Source: Carboxylicivirga caseinilyticus
GTDB lineage: Bacteria; Bacteroidota; Bacteroidia; Bacteroidales; Marinilabiliaceae
Assembly (NCBI GenBank): GCA_025499705.1
Contig: JAFMVE010000005.1
Coordinates: forward strand, 1 to 64,000
DNA: 64,000 nt
Reading direction: 5' to 3'
This document shows positions 17,639 to 26,304 of the stretch, one piece after another (positions within the stretch are counted from its first letter, which is position 1; each line of letters opens with the position of its first letter). Below the pieces are notes generated by a model. The model was not told where the DNA came from and made no database searches. It saw nothing but the letters and a program-made list of their open reading frames with translations. A program made the position numbers and the translations under genes.

Positions 17639-18697
17639 TTATTTTGAATTCTTCTGTGGAATTCTGAGTGAAACTTCAAAATAACCATTTTCTTTATTTA
17701 CTGTCAATAAATCAGTCCGCCCGTATACCAATCGAAGCCGATCCCTGACATTATCCAACCCTACACCTTCACCTTTTCTGCTTCTCAGGGCCTCTTCATC
17801 AAAATTATTAACCACACTAATCTCAAGATCTCCTTCAAGACATCTGCAGAAAGTACGAATCTCAACAGGCTCAACACTTTCATAAACACCATACTTCACT
17901 GCATTCTCATATAATGGCTGAAGAATCATGACTGGCAAAACCATATCGTAACAGGTTGAAGGCACATCTGAAGTACTTGTTAATCTATCTCCAAACCTTA
18001 CCTTTTCAATCTCCAGATATCTTTCTACATTTTTCAATTCCTCTTTGAGCGGAAGAACTTTCTCTTCATTTTTCTTTAATGAATAACGAAGAAATTCAGA
18101 AAGCTTATTAATCATTTCCCTTGCATCATCTGAATTGGATATGGTAAGAGCACTTATGCTATTTAAGCTGTTAAACAGGAAATGAGGATTCAGTTGAGAT
18201 TTTAAAGCTTTCAGTTCTGATTCGCGTAGCAAACGATTCAATTTTTCCTGACTTCTGTTCTTCTCATCCAACTCTTCGTAGAACTTAAACATATAATAAA
18301 TGAGCACAAACAACAAGTATTGAAAGGCGCCAACCACTATTCTTATAATGTAAGCACGCTGATTGAAAATAATATCTAACTCCTCCTTACTAAAGCTAAA
18401 TTGTAAGATCAATTTACCCATTAACAACCATAGTCCAACAATTACAATACCTGCAATCAAAAACTGCATAAAAGTATTCCATTGCCCCTTATTTTTATCG
18501 ATATACAATACCGGATACCAGATACTCAGTCCGATAAAAAACATTAAACTATTAAATACAAGACCATCAGCAATTAGTAACTTCAGGTTCAGGTCATATA
18601 TCAGCCAATCCACAAGAGAATGAAGCACCGCGATAAGAACCCATACTACGGTATAAAATTTAAAAATTCTTGATTGACTAACTATTGGATGGATCAT
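17639..18697 (-). CDS. LytS-type sensor histidine kinase
   Basis: A membrane sensor kinase of 352 residues. It has four hydrophobic segments in residues 1-140 and no large extracellular sensor domain. A coiled coil (DEKNRSQEKLNRLLRESELK) leads to the His_kinase domain with the phospho-site LKSQLNPHFLFNSLNSISAL, followed by an ATPase with N-box LQPLYENAVKYGV and G-box GEGVGLDNVRDRL. The architecture is the LytS/YehU class common in Bacteroidota. It is paired with the LytTR regulator and lies 62 bases below the LiaF-like gene. Confidence 0.93.
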   Translation of the reverse strand: MIHPIVSQSRIFKFYTVVWVLIAVLHSLVDWLIYDLNLKLLIADGLVFNSLMFFIGLSIWYPVLYIDKNKGQWNTFMQFLIAGIVIVGLWLLMGKLILQFSFSKEELDIIFNQRAYIIRIVVGAFQYLLFVLIYYMFKFYEELDEKNRSQEKLNRLLRESELKALKSQLNPHFLFNSLNSISALTISNSDDAREMINKLSEFLRYSLKKNEEKVLPLKEELKNVERYLEIEKVRFGDRLTSTSDVPSTCYDMVLPVMILQPLYENAVKYGVYESVEPVEIRTFCRCLEGDLEISVVNNFDEEALRSRKGEGVGLDNVRDRLRLVYGRTDLLTVNKENGYFEVSLRIPQKNSK

Positions 18698-18759
18698 CAG
18701 CGTATTTATTTTACATTGATAATTAATTCATTACAACATAGGAACTCAAAGTGGTTATT

Positions 18760-19482
18760 TTAGAAATTTCTTAATTCACCTCCACCAAAAATTGCAACTC
18801 CTTTAATATACAATGTTTTTGAAGGATCTGACACTGTTTCATTATAGTAGGTTCTTTTATCAGCAAAACCACCAAAAATCGAAACCACTTCAGTTTTAAC
18901 ATTCCAACCTCGAGGTACGATCAGCTTTGCACCACCAAATATGGTTACCATCTCAAGTACAGCACCCTCATCAGAAAGTTGACATCTTTCCAAATTAATT
19001 TCACTTCCTCCGAATACAGCCGTTATTTTTCCACCTTTAAAATTATTGGATTCAATCTGACTTACTCCACCTCCAAATACATTCACCTCATCAATAATTT
19101 CATCTGAATTTGATGTAATATGGTTATGAGGTAATAATGGTTTTCGTTTAAAATAAATGCTAACTCCTATGAGTACTAATAATAATGGCCAGAACTTAAA
19201 TACATCGCGAAAATCAACAAAAGGAAATAAATCAGGAATAATAAAAAAACCACCAATCGATAACAGAATGATTGCAGAAGTAAATTCCTTTTTCAACAAA
19301 TTAAACAAACCAAAAGCAACCAAAATCATTGGCCACGTAAACAGAACACTACTTATTTCATATGGCAATATGTCTAATGTTCCTAATAATAAAACTATAC
19401 CGATAGCGATAAAAAATAACCCTACCAAACCACGATGTCCGCCTCTGCTTTTTTGGTGTTCACTATGACTAAAATCTTTCAT
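18760..19482 (-). CDS. LiaF-like membrane protein (DUF5668 + LiaF C-terminal type)
   Basis: The 240-residue protein begins with about four short hydrophobic segments (LVGLFFIAIGIVLLLGTLDI, ILVAFGLFNLLKKE, AIILLSIGGFFIIPDLF, FWPLLLVLIGVSIYF). The C-terminal 100 residues carry repeated FGGG-type beta turns (VFGGGVSQ, VFGGSEI, IFGGAKLIVPRGW, IFGGGELRNF), typical of the LiaF/cell-wall-active antibiotic response domain. In Firmicutes LiaF restrains a cell-envelope stress kinase. Its place at the head of a LytS-LytTR operon suggests a similar envelope-sensing role here, which is inference. Confidence 0.8.
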   Translation of the reverse strand: MKDFSHSEHQKSRGGHRGLVGLFFIAIGIVLLLGTLDILPYEISSVLFTWPMILVAFGLFNLLKKEFTSAIILLSIGGFFIIPDLFPFVDFRDVFKFWPLLLVLIGVSIYFKRKPLLPHNHITSNSDEIIDEVNVFGGGVSQIESNNFKGGKITAVFGGSEINLERCQLSDEGAVLEMVTIFGGAKLIVPRGWNVKTEVVSIFGGFADKRTYYNETVSDPSKTLYIKGVAIFGGGELRNF

Positions 19483-19647
19483 GATATTTTTTTTAAAATG
19501 TTTATACTAAAATATCAGGTTGTTACGTTATAAAAAACGAATAATCGGCCAACTACGAATTTAATGCGGTGAGTTACGAAAGGGGTATAATAATTCTTTC
19601 ATTTTAGTTGGCAATTCCTTAAATTTATTCGTCAATTATAGTAACAT

Positions 19648-20289
19648 ATGGAAAATTTTGACTATCCAAAATCTTCAAACACCCTATCCATCGCCGGACT
19701 CGCCCTCTCCGTTATGGCTTTCGTTATAGCCTTAATTCCTTGTTTTGGAATGATCGCTTTTTTACCGGCATTGTTAGGTTTAGTTTTTGCATTAATTGGT
19801 TTAGCCCAACAGGAAAAACACAGAACCCCCAAAAGCATTGCCATTGTTGGTATTGTGATGAGCACAACTTCATTGCTTATTGCCGGGGCCTGGACCGGAA
19901 TCATCTCCTCTCTTTCGGAACATGCCGATGATCGCGTTAAAGAACATGTTGAGTTTATTATCGATGACATCAAAAAGGATCTGAAAGATGCCAACATTCA
20001 CATTAAAATAGAAGAGCACAGCTTAAGTGATGAAGAAATCGATCAAATTGCTGAAGATGCCGAAGCTGCAGGTGAAGTTGCAAAAGAAATTGTTACCGAA
20101 ATTTTAAAAGGATTTAGGTCAATTGATATTAAATCCAATAACAAAACCATCACCATAAAGATTCCCCGAGACGAATTGACTTTAGAAGAACTGGATGAAC
20201 TTGAGCATGAACTGGATAAACTGGAAAAGGAAATGCAAGAGCTCATCGAAGATTTTTCTATAACTCTCGAAGTCAGAAAGAATGAATAA
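19648..20289 (+). CDS. DUF4190-type membrane protein with acidic coiled-coil tail
   Basis: A 213-residue protein. Residues about 12-90 form two or three membrane segments of DUF4190 type (IAGLALSVMAFVIALIPCFG and IAIVGIVMSTTSLLIAGAW). The C-terminal 115 residues are strongly acidic and helical, with the heptad-like ELDELEHELDKLEKEMQEL near the end. No enzymatic motif is seen. Its stop overlaps the start of the next gene by 8 bases, so the two are translationally coupled. It is divergent from the LiaF-like operon. Confidence 0.75.
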   Translation: MENFDYPKSSNTLSIAGLALSVMAFVIALIPCFGMIAFLPALLGLVFALIGLAQQEKHRTPKSIAIVGIVMSTTSLLIAGAWTGIISSLSEHADDRVKEHVEFIIDDIKKDLKDANIHIKIEEHSLSDEEIDQIAEDAEAAGEVAKEIVTEILKGFRSIDIKSNNKTITIKIPRDELTLEELDELEHELDKLEKEMQELIEDFSITLEVRKNE

Positions 20290-20692
20290 AGGCAGCAATA
20301 TTGGAGATTGGAGACTTTTTCAGTTCTTTTTACTGATTGGATTGAGTATTGGCCTCTTATATCCCTTGTTAAGCTTCAAAGGCATAACGGAAGTAAGTTG
20401 CCCTTTTAATCATCTAACCTCCGAACCGTGTCCTTCATGCGGCCTATCCAGAGCATGGAACCTGCTTTATAACGGGCAGTTTGAGCAGGCATTGGAAGCT
20501 AATCCCAATGCCTACCGATTACTAATGCTTTTAATTCTTCAAATAATATGGAGAGGCTATCTGATTGTTAAAGCCGTAAGTGGAAAACCAATTATAATCT
20601 GGGATTTTATCATCACTATTTCATCTGTTGCCTTACTTGCCGGCCCTTATTTAAAGGACCTTCTTCGATTTGTTATCAGTAATTACTCCTGA
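20282..20692 (+). CDS. DUF2752 membrane protein
   Basis: A 136-residue inner-membrane protein with the DUF2752 signature CPFNHLTSEPCPSCGLSRAW followed by GQFEQALEANPNAY, and about three membrane segments. The CPSCGLSRA motif looks like a conserved thiol site but its function is unknown. It overlaps the DUF4190-type gene by 8 bases; these families often occur together in Bacteroidota (recalled). Its stop codon directly abuts the convergent cobalamin adenosyltransferase gene. Confidence 0.83.
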   Translation: MNKGSNIGDWRLFQFFLLIGLSIGLLYPLLSFKGITEVSCPFNHLTSEPCPSCGLSRAWNLLYNGQFEQALEANPNAYRLLMLLILQIIWRGYLIVKAVSGKPIIIWDFIITISSVALLAGPYLKDLLRFVISNYS

Positions 20693-21265
20693 TTACTTCT
20701 CTTCTCGATTATACATAAAGGCTCTCCACCTTTCTTCAGGTAAATTAGCTTCTTCGAGTGCTGCACGCGAAAGACTAAAAAACAAATCAGACAAACGATT
20801 GATGAATAATAGTATCGATCGCTCTACTTTATGTTGATTATGCAAACCAATCAGCTTACGTTCACCTCTTCTCAACTGAGTTCGAACAACATGACAAAGA
20901 GCCGAAATTTCATTGCCCCCAGGTAAAATAAAATAATCTGATTTACTGCTTAATGAATTCTCTATTTCATCAATCCATTTCTCACAAAAAACATCCATCC
21001 CATCTGGTAATGGCATTTTATTTTTTCCTTTCAATTCCTCAGGTGTTGCCAGATGCGACATGGTATTCATTAACTCAACCTGTATTTGGTGCAGTTTATC
21101 CTGCCAGCTGTGATTCGAATCCAATCTGGTTCGAAGTAATCCAATGAATGAATTCACCTCATCAAAGGTTCCGTAGGTATCTACCCTGATATCATCTTTA
21201 CTTACTCTTACTCCTCCAAGTAATCCCGTCTGACCTCTGTCTCCTGTTTTAGTATATATCTTCAT
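20693..21265 (-). CDS. Cob(I)yrinic acid a,c-diamide/ATP:cob(I)alamin adenosyltransferase, PduO type
   Basis: This cytoplasmic enzyme of 190 residues transfers the adenosyl group of ATP to reduced corrinoid to make adenosylcobalamin. The N-terminal ATP-binding motif KIYTKTGDRGQTGLLGG and the helical core with VVRTQLRRGER and LFINRLSDLFFSLSR are diagnostic of the PduO family. No cobalamin riboswitch fits in the 53-base spacer before the divergent pdxH gene. No other B12 gene is in the window. Confidence 0.93.
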   Translation of the reverse strand: MKIYTKTGDRGQTGLLGGVRVSKDDIRVDTYGTFDEVNSFIGLLRTRLDSNHSWQDKLHQIQVELMNTMSHLATPEELKGKNKMPLPDGMDVFCEKWIDEIENSLSSKSDYFILPGGNEISALCHVVRTQLRRGERKLIGLHNQHKVERSILLFINRLSDLFFSLSRAALEEANLPEERWRAFMYNREEK

Positions 21266-21390
21266 AATGTAATTATTTCTTCAAAGTCCTCGTCAATGCA
21301 AACAACCCATTTGAATAAATGTTGAGTAATTTTTTAAAACTTCAACAAATACAACAAGCCATTGTTATGGTATCAGAAAAACTGAAGAGC

Positions 21391-22026
21391 ATGAATAATC
21401 TGGCAGACATTAGAGATGAATACACAAAAAACTCACTCGAAAGAAAAGACCTTAATGACAGTCCGTTTGAACAGTTTCATAAATGGATGAATGAGGCCAT
21501 AGAGAGTCAATGCCTTCATCCTAATGCAATGAGTCTGGCCACTGCCGATAATGAAGGCATGCCCGACGTTAGAATAGTATTATTAAAAGATGCCAGTGTT
21601 AAGGGTTTTACTTTTTTCACTAACTACCAGAGTCAAAAAGGAAATGAACTGGCTGAAAACAATAAAGCTTGTCTTAATTTCTTCTGGGGTGAATTGGAAC
21701 GCCAGGTGAGGATTAGTGGAAGTATCGAAAAAATCAATAAGCAACTGTCTGACGAATATTTTCAATCACGTCCAAGAGAAAGTCAGATCGGCGCAATTGT
21801 TTCTCCACAAAGTCAGGTTATTGCAGAAAATTTTCTGACAAATAAATACAACGAACTCAAAAATACATACGAAAATCAACCTATTCCACGACCGGAACAC
21901 TGGGGAGGATACATTTTGAATCCTCATAAAATTGAGTTCTGGCAGGGTAGAACCAGTCGGCTTCACGATCGGTTTGTTTATACCAAACAAGCCGATGCAT
22001 GGAAAATTGATCGGCTTGCTCCTTAA
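21391..22026 (+). CDS. pdxH: Pyridoxamine/pyridoxine 5'-phosphate oxidase
   Basis: This FMN enzyme makes pyridoxal 5'-phosphate. It shows FEQFHKWMNEAI, RIVLLKDASVKGFTFFTNYQS, the FWGELERQVRISG block, RPRESQIGA and the C-terminal FWQGRTSRLHDRF and DAWKIDRLAP motifs. The start at ATG 21391 gives 211 residues, the usual size. In-frame ATG codons at 21319 and 21367 would add 24 or 8 residues not seen in typical PdxH. It is convergent with the large ABC gene, 13 bases apart. Confidence 0.94.
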   Translation: MNNLADIRDEYTKNSLERKDLNDSPFEQFHKWMNEAIESQCLHPNAMSLATADNEGMPDVRIVLLKDASVKGFTFFTNYQSQKGNELAENNKACLNFFWGELERQVRISGSIEKINKQLSDEYFQSRPRESQIGAIVSPQSQVIAENFLTNKYNELKNTYENQPIPRPEHWGGYILNPHKIEFWQGRTSRLHDRFVYTKQADAWKIDRLAP

Positions 22027-22039
22027 TTTATTTATAATT

Positions 22040-25000
22040 TTATGGTCTGATGTTCTGTAAACGCTTGTTGAGTCTTCGTAATTTGAAAGTTTCGAAGTAT
22101 TGTATTATACCTCTTAATACATCAAAGTACAGTGTGAAATAAAAAATTATAATCCCTAGCCAAATCACAAGCGTATTAAAAAATGGAGTCGTAATGCTAA
22201 TCCCCATCACACGTTTACTGGCCGAATAAAAATGCGCCCTTCCCCAATTTGAAACTGGTTCCTTAAAAATTGGATGTCGTTTTCTGATAATTAACCGATC
22301 AGTTATCTCAATTTGCTGCAGTTCACGCTTATTTAAAACCAATTCCTCTAAAGCTTCGTTTTGGTACTTCTTTTTAAAATCAAGAAACTTTTCTTTTGAT
22401 CCATATTTAGCGATCTGCTCTTCATATTCCCGGTCTTTTTTCTTCTTAGCTTCCTTATACTGGCTATTGTAAATTTTCTTTTCCTGCTCCAGATAGTCGT
22501 TTATCTGATCGTGCACTTCCTCTGAATATTTTACTTTACCACTTATGAAAAAAGATAAAGATGGAAAATGTGAAACAGGACTTTCTGACAGTTTTATTAT
22601 CTCCGAAATCAGAAGCTGAGATTTACCTTCGAGAGCTTCTGTATTTTGTGCATCAAGAAACTGTTTACATTGAGTATTAATATCCTTCAATTCGGGTATA
22701 AGAACACTTCCTTTAAAAGATAAATTACTTACTTCCTTTTCGATATTAAAAAATAGTTTTTCGTAATCGTTATTCATGTACTGATTCACAGCCAAGGCCT
22801 CATAGGCCCATCTGGAAGTCATCATATCACCAATTCGTGGAACATATTCTTCAGAGGCTATTGTCCGGTGCAACTTATCAAATCCTACAATTACACCACT
22901 AAACAATAACTGGGGAACCAAAATTAATGGTATGAGAATGTATATGGTAACTACTGAATTTAATCCACTACTTATATTTAATCCAAGCATATTGGCAAAA
23001 CATGATGTGCTAAACAGAATAAACCAATAGCTTAAAGTAAGCCCTTCTATTTCAAGTATATTATTCCCAATCAAAACAAAAGTCAACGATTGAATGGCAG
23101 AAATTATAAACATGATAACCACCTTGGCGTTTAAGAAACTGGATCTGCTCAAATTCAAAAATGCCTCACGCTGAAGCAGCCTTTTATCCTTAAATATCTC
23201 CTCTGCACTAACCGTCAAACCCAGAAAAAGTGATACTACAACCGACATAAACAGATAAGCCGGTAAATTCACATTTTTACTGAAGAGGTAGACATTCAGG
23301 TTTCCATCTTCACCACTGATATATTTGGTAAAAAACCCAAGAATCAAAGCTAATATAGGCGCTTCGAGCAGATTAATAAAAATATATTGCCTATTCTTAA
23401 TCTTCGATAAAACATCGCGTTTAAAATAGATTTTAAACTGTTCAAAACGGCCTGGAATATTATATAAGTTAGGGGGTAATTTTTCTTTTTTATCAGCAAC
23501 GGGTTTTATTTTCCACTCGAATTTACTTTCGAATTTCTCCAGATAATGATTATACCATTCTTCAGGCGAGACTTTTCTTCTACGAATTAATTTACCATTC
23601 GGATTAACCATACGAGCCTCAATAATTCTTAATGGCTGCTCAGTATGAATATTTCCACAGGCATAACATTCACTTTCCTCAGGGTTCACATAGTGAGCCA
23701 TCTGTTTGAAATAAGTGATGGCATTGGTTGGATTACCATTGTAAATGATACGACCACCCTTATCGATAATTAAAAGCTTATCAAGTAATTTATATAAATC
23801 ACTGCTTGGCTGATGAATATTAATGATAACCAATCTACCCTTTAAAGTTTGACGCTTTAAGAGCACCATTACTTTCTCCGAATCCATCGAAGACAAACCG
23901 GATGTTGGTTCATCAACAAATAAAATAGACGGTTCACGAATTAACTCCAGGGCTATGTTCAGACGTTTACGCTGACCACCACTGAGAATTTTATTTAAAG
24001 GCGATCCCACCACCAGATCACGAGCCTCTACTAAATCAAAATCGTGCAAAGCTCTTTCAACCACTTCAATTATTTCATCTTCGGTAAAATGGCTAAAACA
24101 TAACCTTGCATTATAAAAGAGGTTTTCAAATACTGTCAATTCCTCTTTTAATAAATCATCCTGTGGAACATATCCAATTACCCCCGCAAGTTCTTCAGGT
24201 TCGTTGTGCAGATCATAACCATTGATCGTAATCTTTCCGGTAGCCAATTGATGTTTACCATTCAACACATTAAGAAGGGTAGATTTTCCTGTGCCACTTC
24301 CTCCCATAACGCCTACCAGCTGACCAGATCGACCTGTAAAACTAAAGGGATGAATACCAACATGATTATTATTGAATTTATAAGAAATATCCAGAGCCCG
24401 ATATACGATTCTGCCACGATCGGCTCTTGCAATAAACTTTTCGGCAATGGTGCCATAATAAACAGGCGCTATCCTGGAAGTTTTAATAACTGATCCGGGT
24501 GATATGACAGTAGCTCTGTTCTGCTCAACCTTATGTCCATTCAAATATAAATTTCGGTTACCGGAATAACGGAAAATAAATTGATTGGTAGCTCTGATAT
24601 GTAAAACCCAAACAAACACCTGTTGCTTGGGATTATATAAATGCTTTATTCGTTCATCTGGCTTTTCATGCTGCCCACTGATAAGCAGTACATTTTCTTT
24701 ATGATTGACCCCTAGAGGATGATCCACTACAAATTGTCGCAGATTGAGATAATCATCTGTATCAAGCATTAGATATTCTGCCAATCGATCTGTAAACAGG
24801 CTTTCAACCTCCGATACAATTTCATCACGCATAATGAAATTGAGCATATTACTTACCAGCAAAAACTTAGTGGATAACTCAAGTTCCTGATTAAGCTCTT
24901 CACAAATGGCCTTAAGCTTGTCCATATTATAGGAAGCCTGCTTATCACGTGCTTCCTGATCATGGCTATATGAATTGGCATGATATTTTTTGATATAGAA

Positions 25001-25159
25001 ATTGTAGCGATCAAGCGCCATTTCTACATAATCGCTGTTTAGGTTTCGCGACAAGAAATTTTTAACTGCGACCACACCATTACCTGTTTCCTGCTCTTCT
25101 TTCTGGTCAGTTAACAGTGCAAAAATCTGCATTAGTGCTTCAAGCAATAATTCACTCAT
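22040..25159 (-). CDS. ABCG-type ABC transporter with N-terminal TerB-like and FHA-like region
   Basis: A 1039-residue half-transporter of the ABC2/ABCG type, which places the ATPase before the membrane domain. Residues about 1-150 are helical and resemble a TerB domain. Residues about 180-240 (FIFRYSGNRNLYLNGHKVEQ...SPGSVIKTS) look like a degenerate FHA fold. The ATPase follows with Walker A GGSGTGKST (286-294), signature LSGGQRKR (393-400) and Walker B ILFVDEPTSG (412-421). A CxxC pair (C498, C501) lies in the linker. Several membrane helices from about 590 to 780 are followed by a long charged coiled coil (about 880-960) and one last membrane segment near the C-terminus. The substrate is unknown. 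It is probably exported material or lipid, and no accessory protein is adjacent. Confidence 0.85.
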   Translation of the reverse strand: MSELLLEALMQIFALLTDQKEEQETGNGVVAVKNFLSRNLNSDYVEMALDRYNFYIKKYHANSYSHDQEARDKQASYNMDKLKAICEELNQELELSTKFLLVSNMLNFIMRDEIVSEVESLFTDRLAEYLMLDTDDYLNLRQFVVDHPLGVNHKENVLLISGQHEKPDERIKHLYNPKQQVFVWVLHIRATNQFIFRYSGNRNLYLNGHKVEQNRATVISPGSVIKTSRIAPVYYGTIAEKFIARADRGRIVYRALDISYKFNNNHVGIHPFSFTGRSGQLVGVMGGSGTGKSTLLNVLNGKHQLATGKITINGYDLHNEPEELAGVIGYVPQDDLLKEELTVFENLFYNARLCFSHFTEDEIIEVVERALHDFDLVEARDLVVGSPLNKILSGGQRKRLNIALELIREPSILFVDEPTSGLSSMDSEKVMVLLKRQTLKGRLVIINIHQPSSDLYKLLDKLLIIDKGGRIIYNGNPTNAITYFKQMAHYVNPEESECYACGNIHTEQPLRIIEARMVNPNGKLIRRRKVSPEEWYNHYLEKFESKFEWKIKPVADKKEKLPPNLYNIPGRFEQFKIYFKRDVLSKIKNRQYIFINLLEAPILALILGFFTKYISGEDGNLNVYLFSKNVNLPAYLFMSVVVSLFLGLTVSAEEIFKDKRLLQREAFLNLSRSSFLNAKVVIMFIISAIQSLTFVLIGNNILEIEGLTLSYWFILFSTSCFANMLGLNISSGLNSVVTIYILIPLILVPQLLFSGVIVGFDKLHRTIASEEYVPRIGDMMTSRWAYEALAVNQYMNNDYEKLFFNIEKEVSNLSFKGSVLIPELKDINTQCKQFLDAQNTEALEGKSQLLISEIIKLSESPVSHFPSLSFFISGKVKYSEEVHDQINDYLEQEKKIYNSQYKEAKKKKDREYEEQIAKYGSKEKFLDFKKKYQNEALEELVLNKRELQQIEITDRLIIRKRHPIFKEPVSNWGRAHFYSASKRVMGISITTPFFNTLVIWLGIIIFYFTLYFDVLRGIIQYFETFKLRRLNKRLQNIRP

Positions 25160-25213
25160 TTATCAGGATTTTGAGTTGGATTTGAAGTTAATAATTTTTG
25201 CTTTATCGAGGCA

Positions 25214-25241
25214 CAAAAAAAGGGAAACCCACAGGCTTCCC
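25214..25241 (-). terminator. Terminator of the lipoprotein gene at 25.3 kb
   Basis: On the minus strand AGGGAAGCC, TGTG and GGTTTCCCT form a stem followed by a run of T. It lies 24 bases after the stop of the lipoprotein gene. Confidence 0.88.
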
Positions 25242-25264
25242 TATATATAACTTTGCCTTAACAG

Positions 25265-26080
25265 TTACGAAACAAACTTTTCACGAACCACTGCAACGTT
25301 TTCAACAATAGCAGTTAATTGATCCTCTGTAATACTACCTGCATCAATACTATTATAAATCTCATGAAGAATCTTCAAATCTTCAATGGTCTCCATAATA
25401 TCAGTATTATCTTCTTTTTGATTTAGAAGAGTCATCAACTTATTTAATGGTTCTTTTTGATTCATAATGATAGAAACCATCTCTTTGTTGTTAAATGTAT
25501 CTTCCGAAATATGAGTAGAAATATAAAGTGCTTCCACCCAGCTTCCACTAACTACTAACAAAGAAACAGACTCTCTTTCACTCTTATTTAAATACTCGTA
25601 AGTATCGTAAAATGAATCAGTGATTAAGTCAACCAAAGCCTCTTTATTATCAAGATTGCTTTCAATTTTTTGTAAAAGATCATTATCCAAAGCAGCTGCA
25701 ATATCCAATTCTTCAATCAGACTTTTAGATGCACTCATAAAATCAACTGTTTCCTGCTTTTGGTTATAAGTACTGGCATAACTTAGATCAGCACTGTAGA
25801 TACCCAGGTTCAATGCCTGACTTTTTTCTGTCAGATACTTTTCTACGTTAGAAACAGGGTTACTTAATGAAAGAATATAGGCTGCTTCAATACGGTTAAG
25901 CATTTCTGTCACCTCAAAAGATGTTGGTAACGGATACACAAATTCCCTAACCTCTTTTTCAACATTTTCTTTTTTAATTTCAGGAGCACTACTTGTTGTA
26001 GACGACTTACTTCCCATGTTGCATGAAGCAAATATTACAGTTGCAATAATCAATGATACTACCGGAAAAATGCTTTTCAT
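25265..26080 (-). CDS. Lipoprotein of unknown function, helical
   Basis: A 271-residue exported lipoprotein with lipobox IFASC (C20). The mature part is strongly helical and rich in Glu, Leu and Ser, without Cys or an enzymatic motif. Segments such as YILSLSNPVSNVEKYLTEKS and LGIYSADLSYASTYNQKQET recall a conserved Bacteroidota lipoprotein family without a named function. It is monocistronic, with its own terminator. A possible Crp/Fnr site lies about 60 bases upstream of its predicted transcription start. Confidence 0.7.
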   Translation of the reverse strand: MKSIFPVVSLIIATVIFASCNMGSKSSTTSSAPEIKKENVEKEVREFVYPLPTSFEVTEMLNRIEAAYILSLSNPVSNVEKYLTEKSQALNLGIYSADLSYASTYNQKQETVDFMSASKSLIEELDIAAALDNDLLQKIESNLDNKEALVDLITDSFYDTYEYLNKSERESVSLLVVSGSWVEALYISTHISEDTFNNKEMVSIIMNQKEPLNKLMTLLNQKEDNTDIMETIEDLKILHEIYNSIDAGSITEDQLTAIVENVAVVREKFVS

Positions 26081-26104
26081 TATTTTAGGTCTTTATAATT
26101 TCCA

Positions 26105-26112
26105 CAAATATA
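26105..26112 (-). promoter_or_regulatory. -7 box of the lipoprotein gene at 25.3 kb
   Basis: The minus strand reads TATATTTG, a perfect TAnnTTTG. There is no TTTG at -33, as expected for a promoter that needs an activator. Confidence 0.5.
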
Positions 26113-26151
26113 ATCGAAATTAAAAATAATTTGTTTTGATGTCTCTTATTT

Positions 26152-26168
26152 TTGTGACAATTATCAAT
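26152..26168. promoter_or_regulatory. Candidate Crp/Fnr-family site upstream of the lipoprotein gene
   Basis: TTGTGACAATTATCAAT contains the core TGAC-N4-ATCA (26155-26166). Its centre is about 59.5 bases upstream of the start predicted from the -7 box at 26112-26105, the same distance as the palindrome before argH. Confidence 0.4.
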
Positions 26169-26304
26169 AAAGCATGATTAAATTAAAAATCCACTCATCC
26201 ATTTCAGGGTTGATTTGTTACTATCCGGAAGTCATTCAATTTAAATGTCTTTCCATAAACATTAAATTACCATAATTTATCTGTTGTATATTATTGTTAT
26301 TTCA

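Noticed and set aside
21105-21125. tRNA T-arm-like GATTCGAATC
   Set aside because: It lies inside the adenosyltransferase gene and no cloverleaf can be drawn around it. No tRNA was found in the window.
21266-21318. Cobalamin riboswitch before the adenosyltransferase gene
   Set aside because: The divergent spacer is 53 bases, too short for the element, and no B12-box-like sequence is seen.
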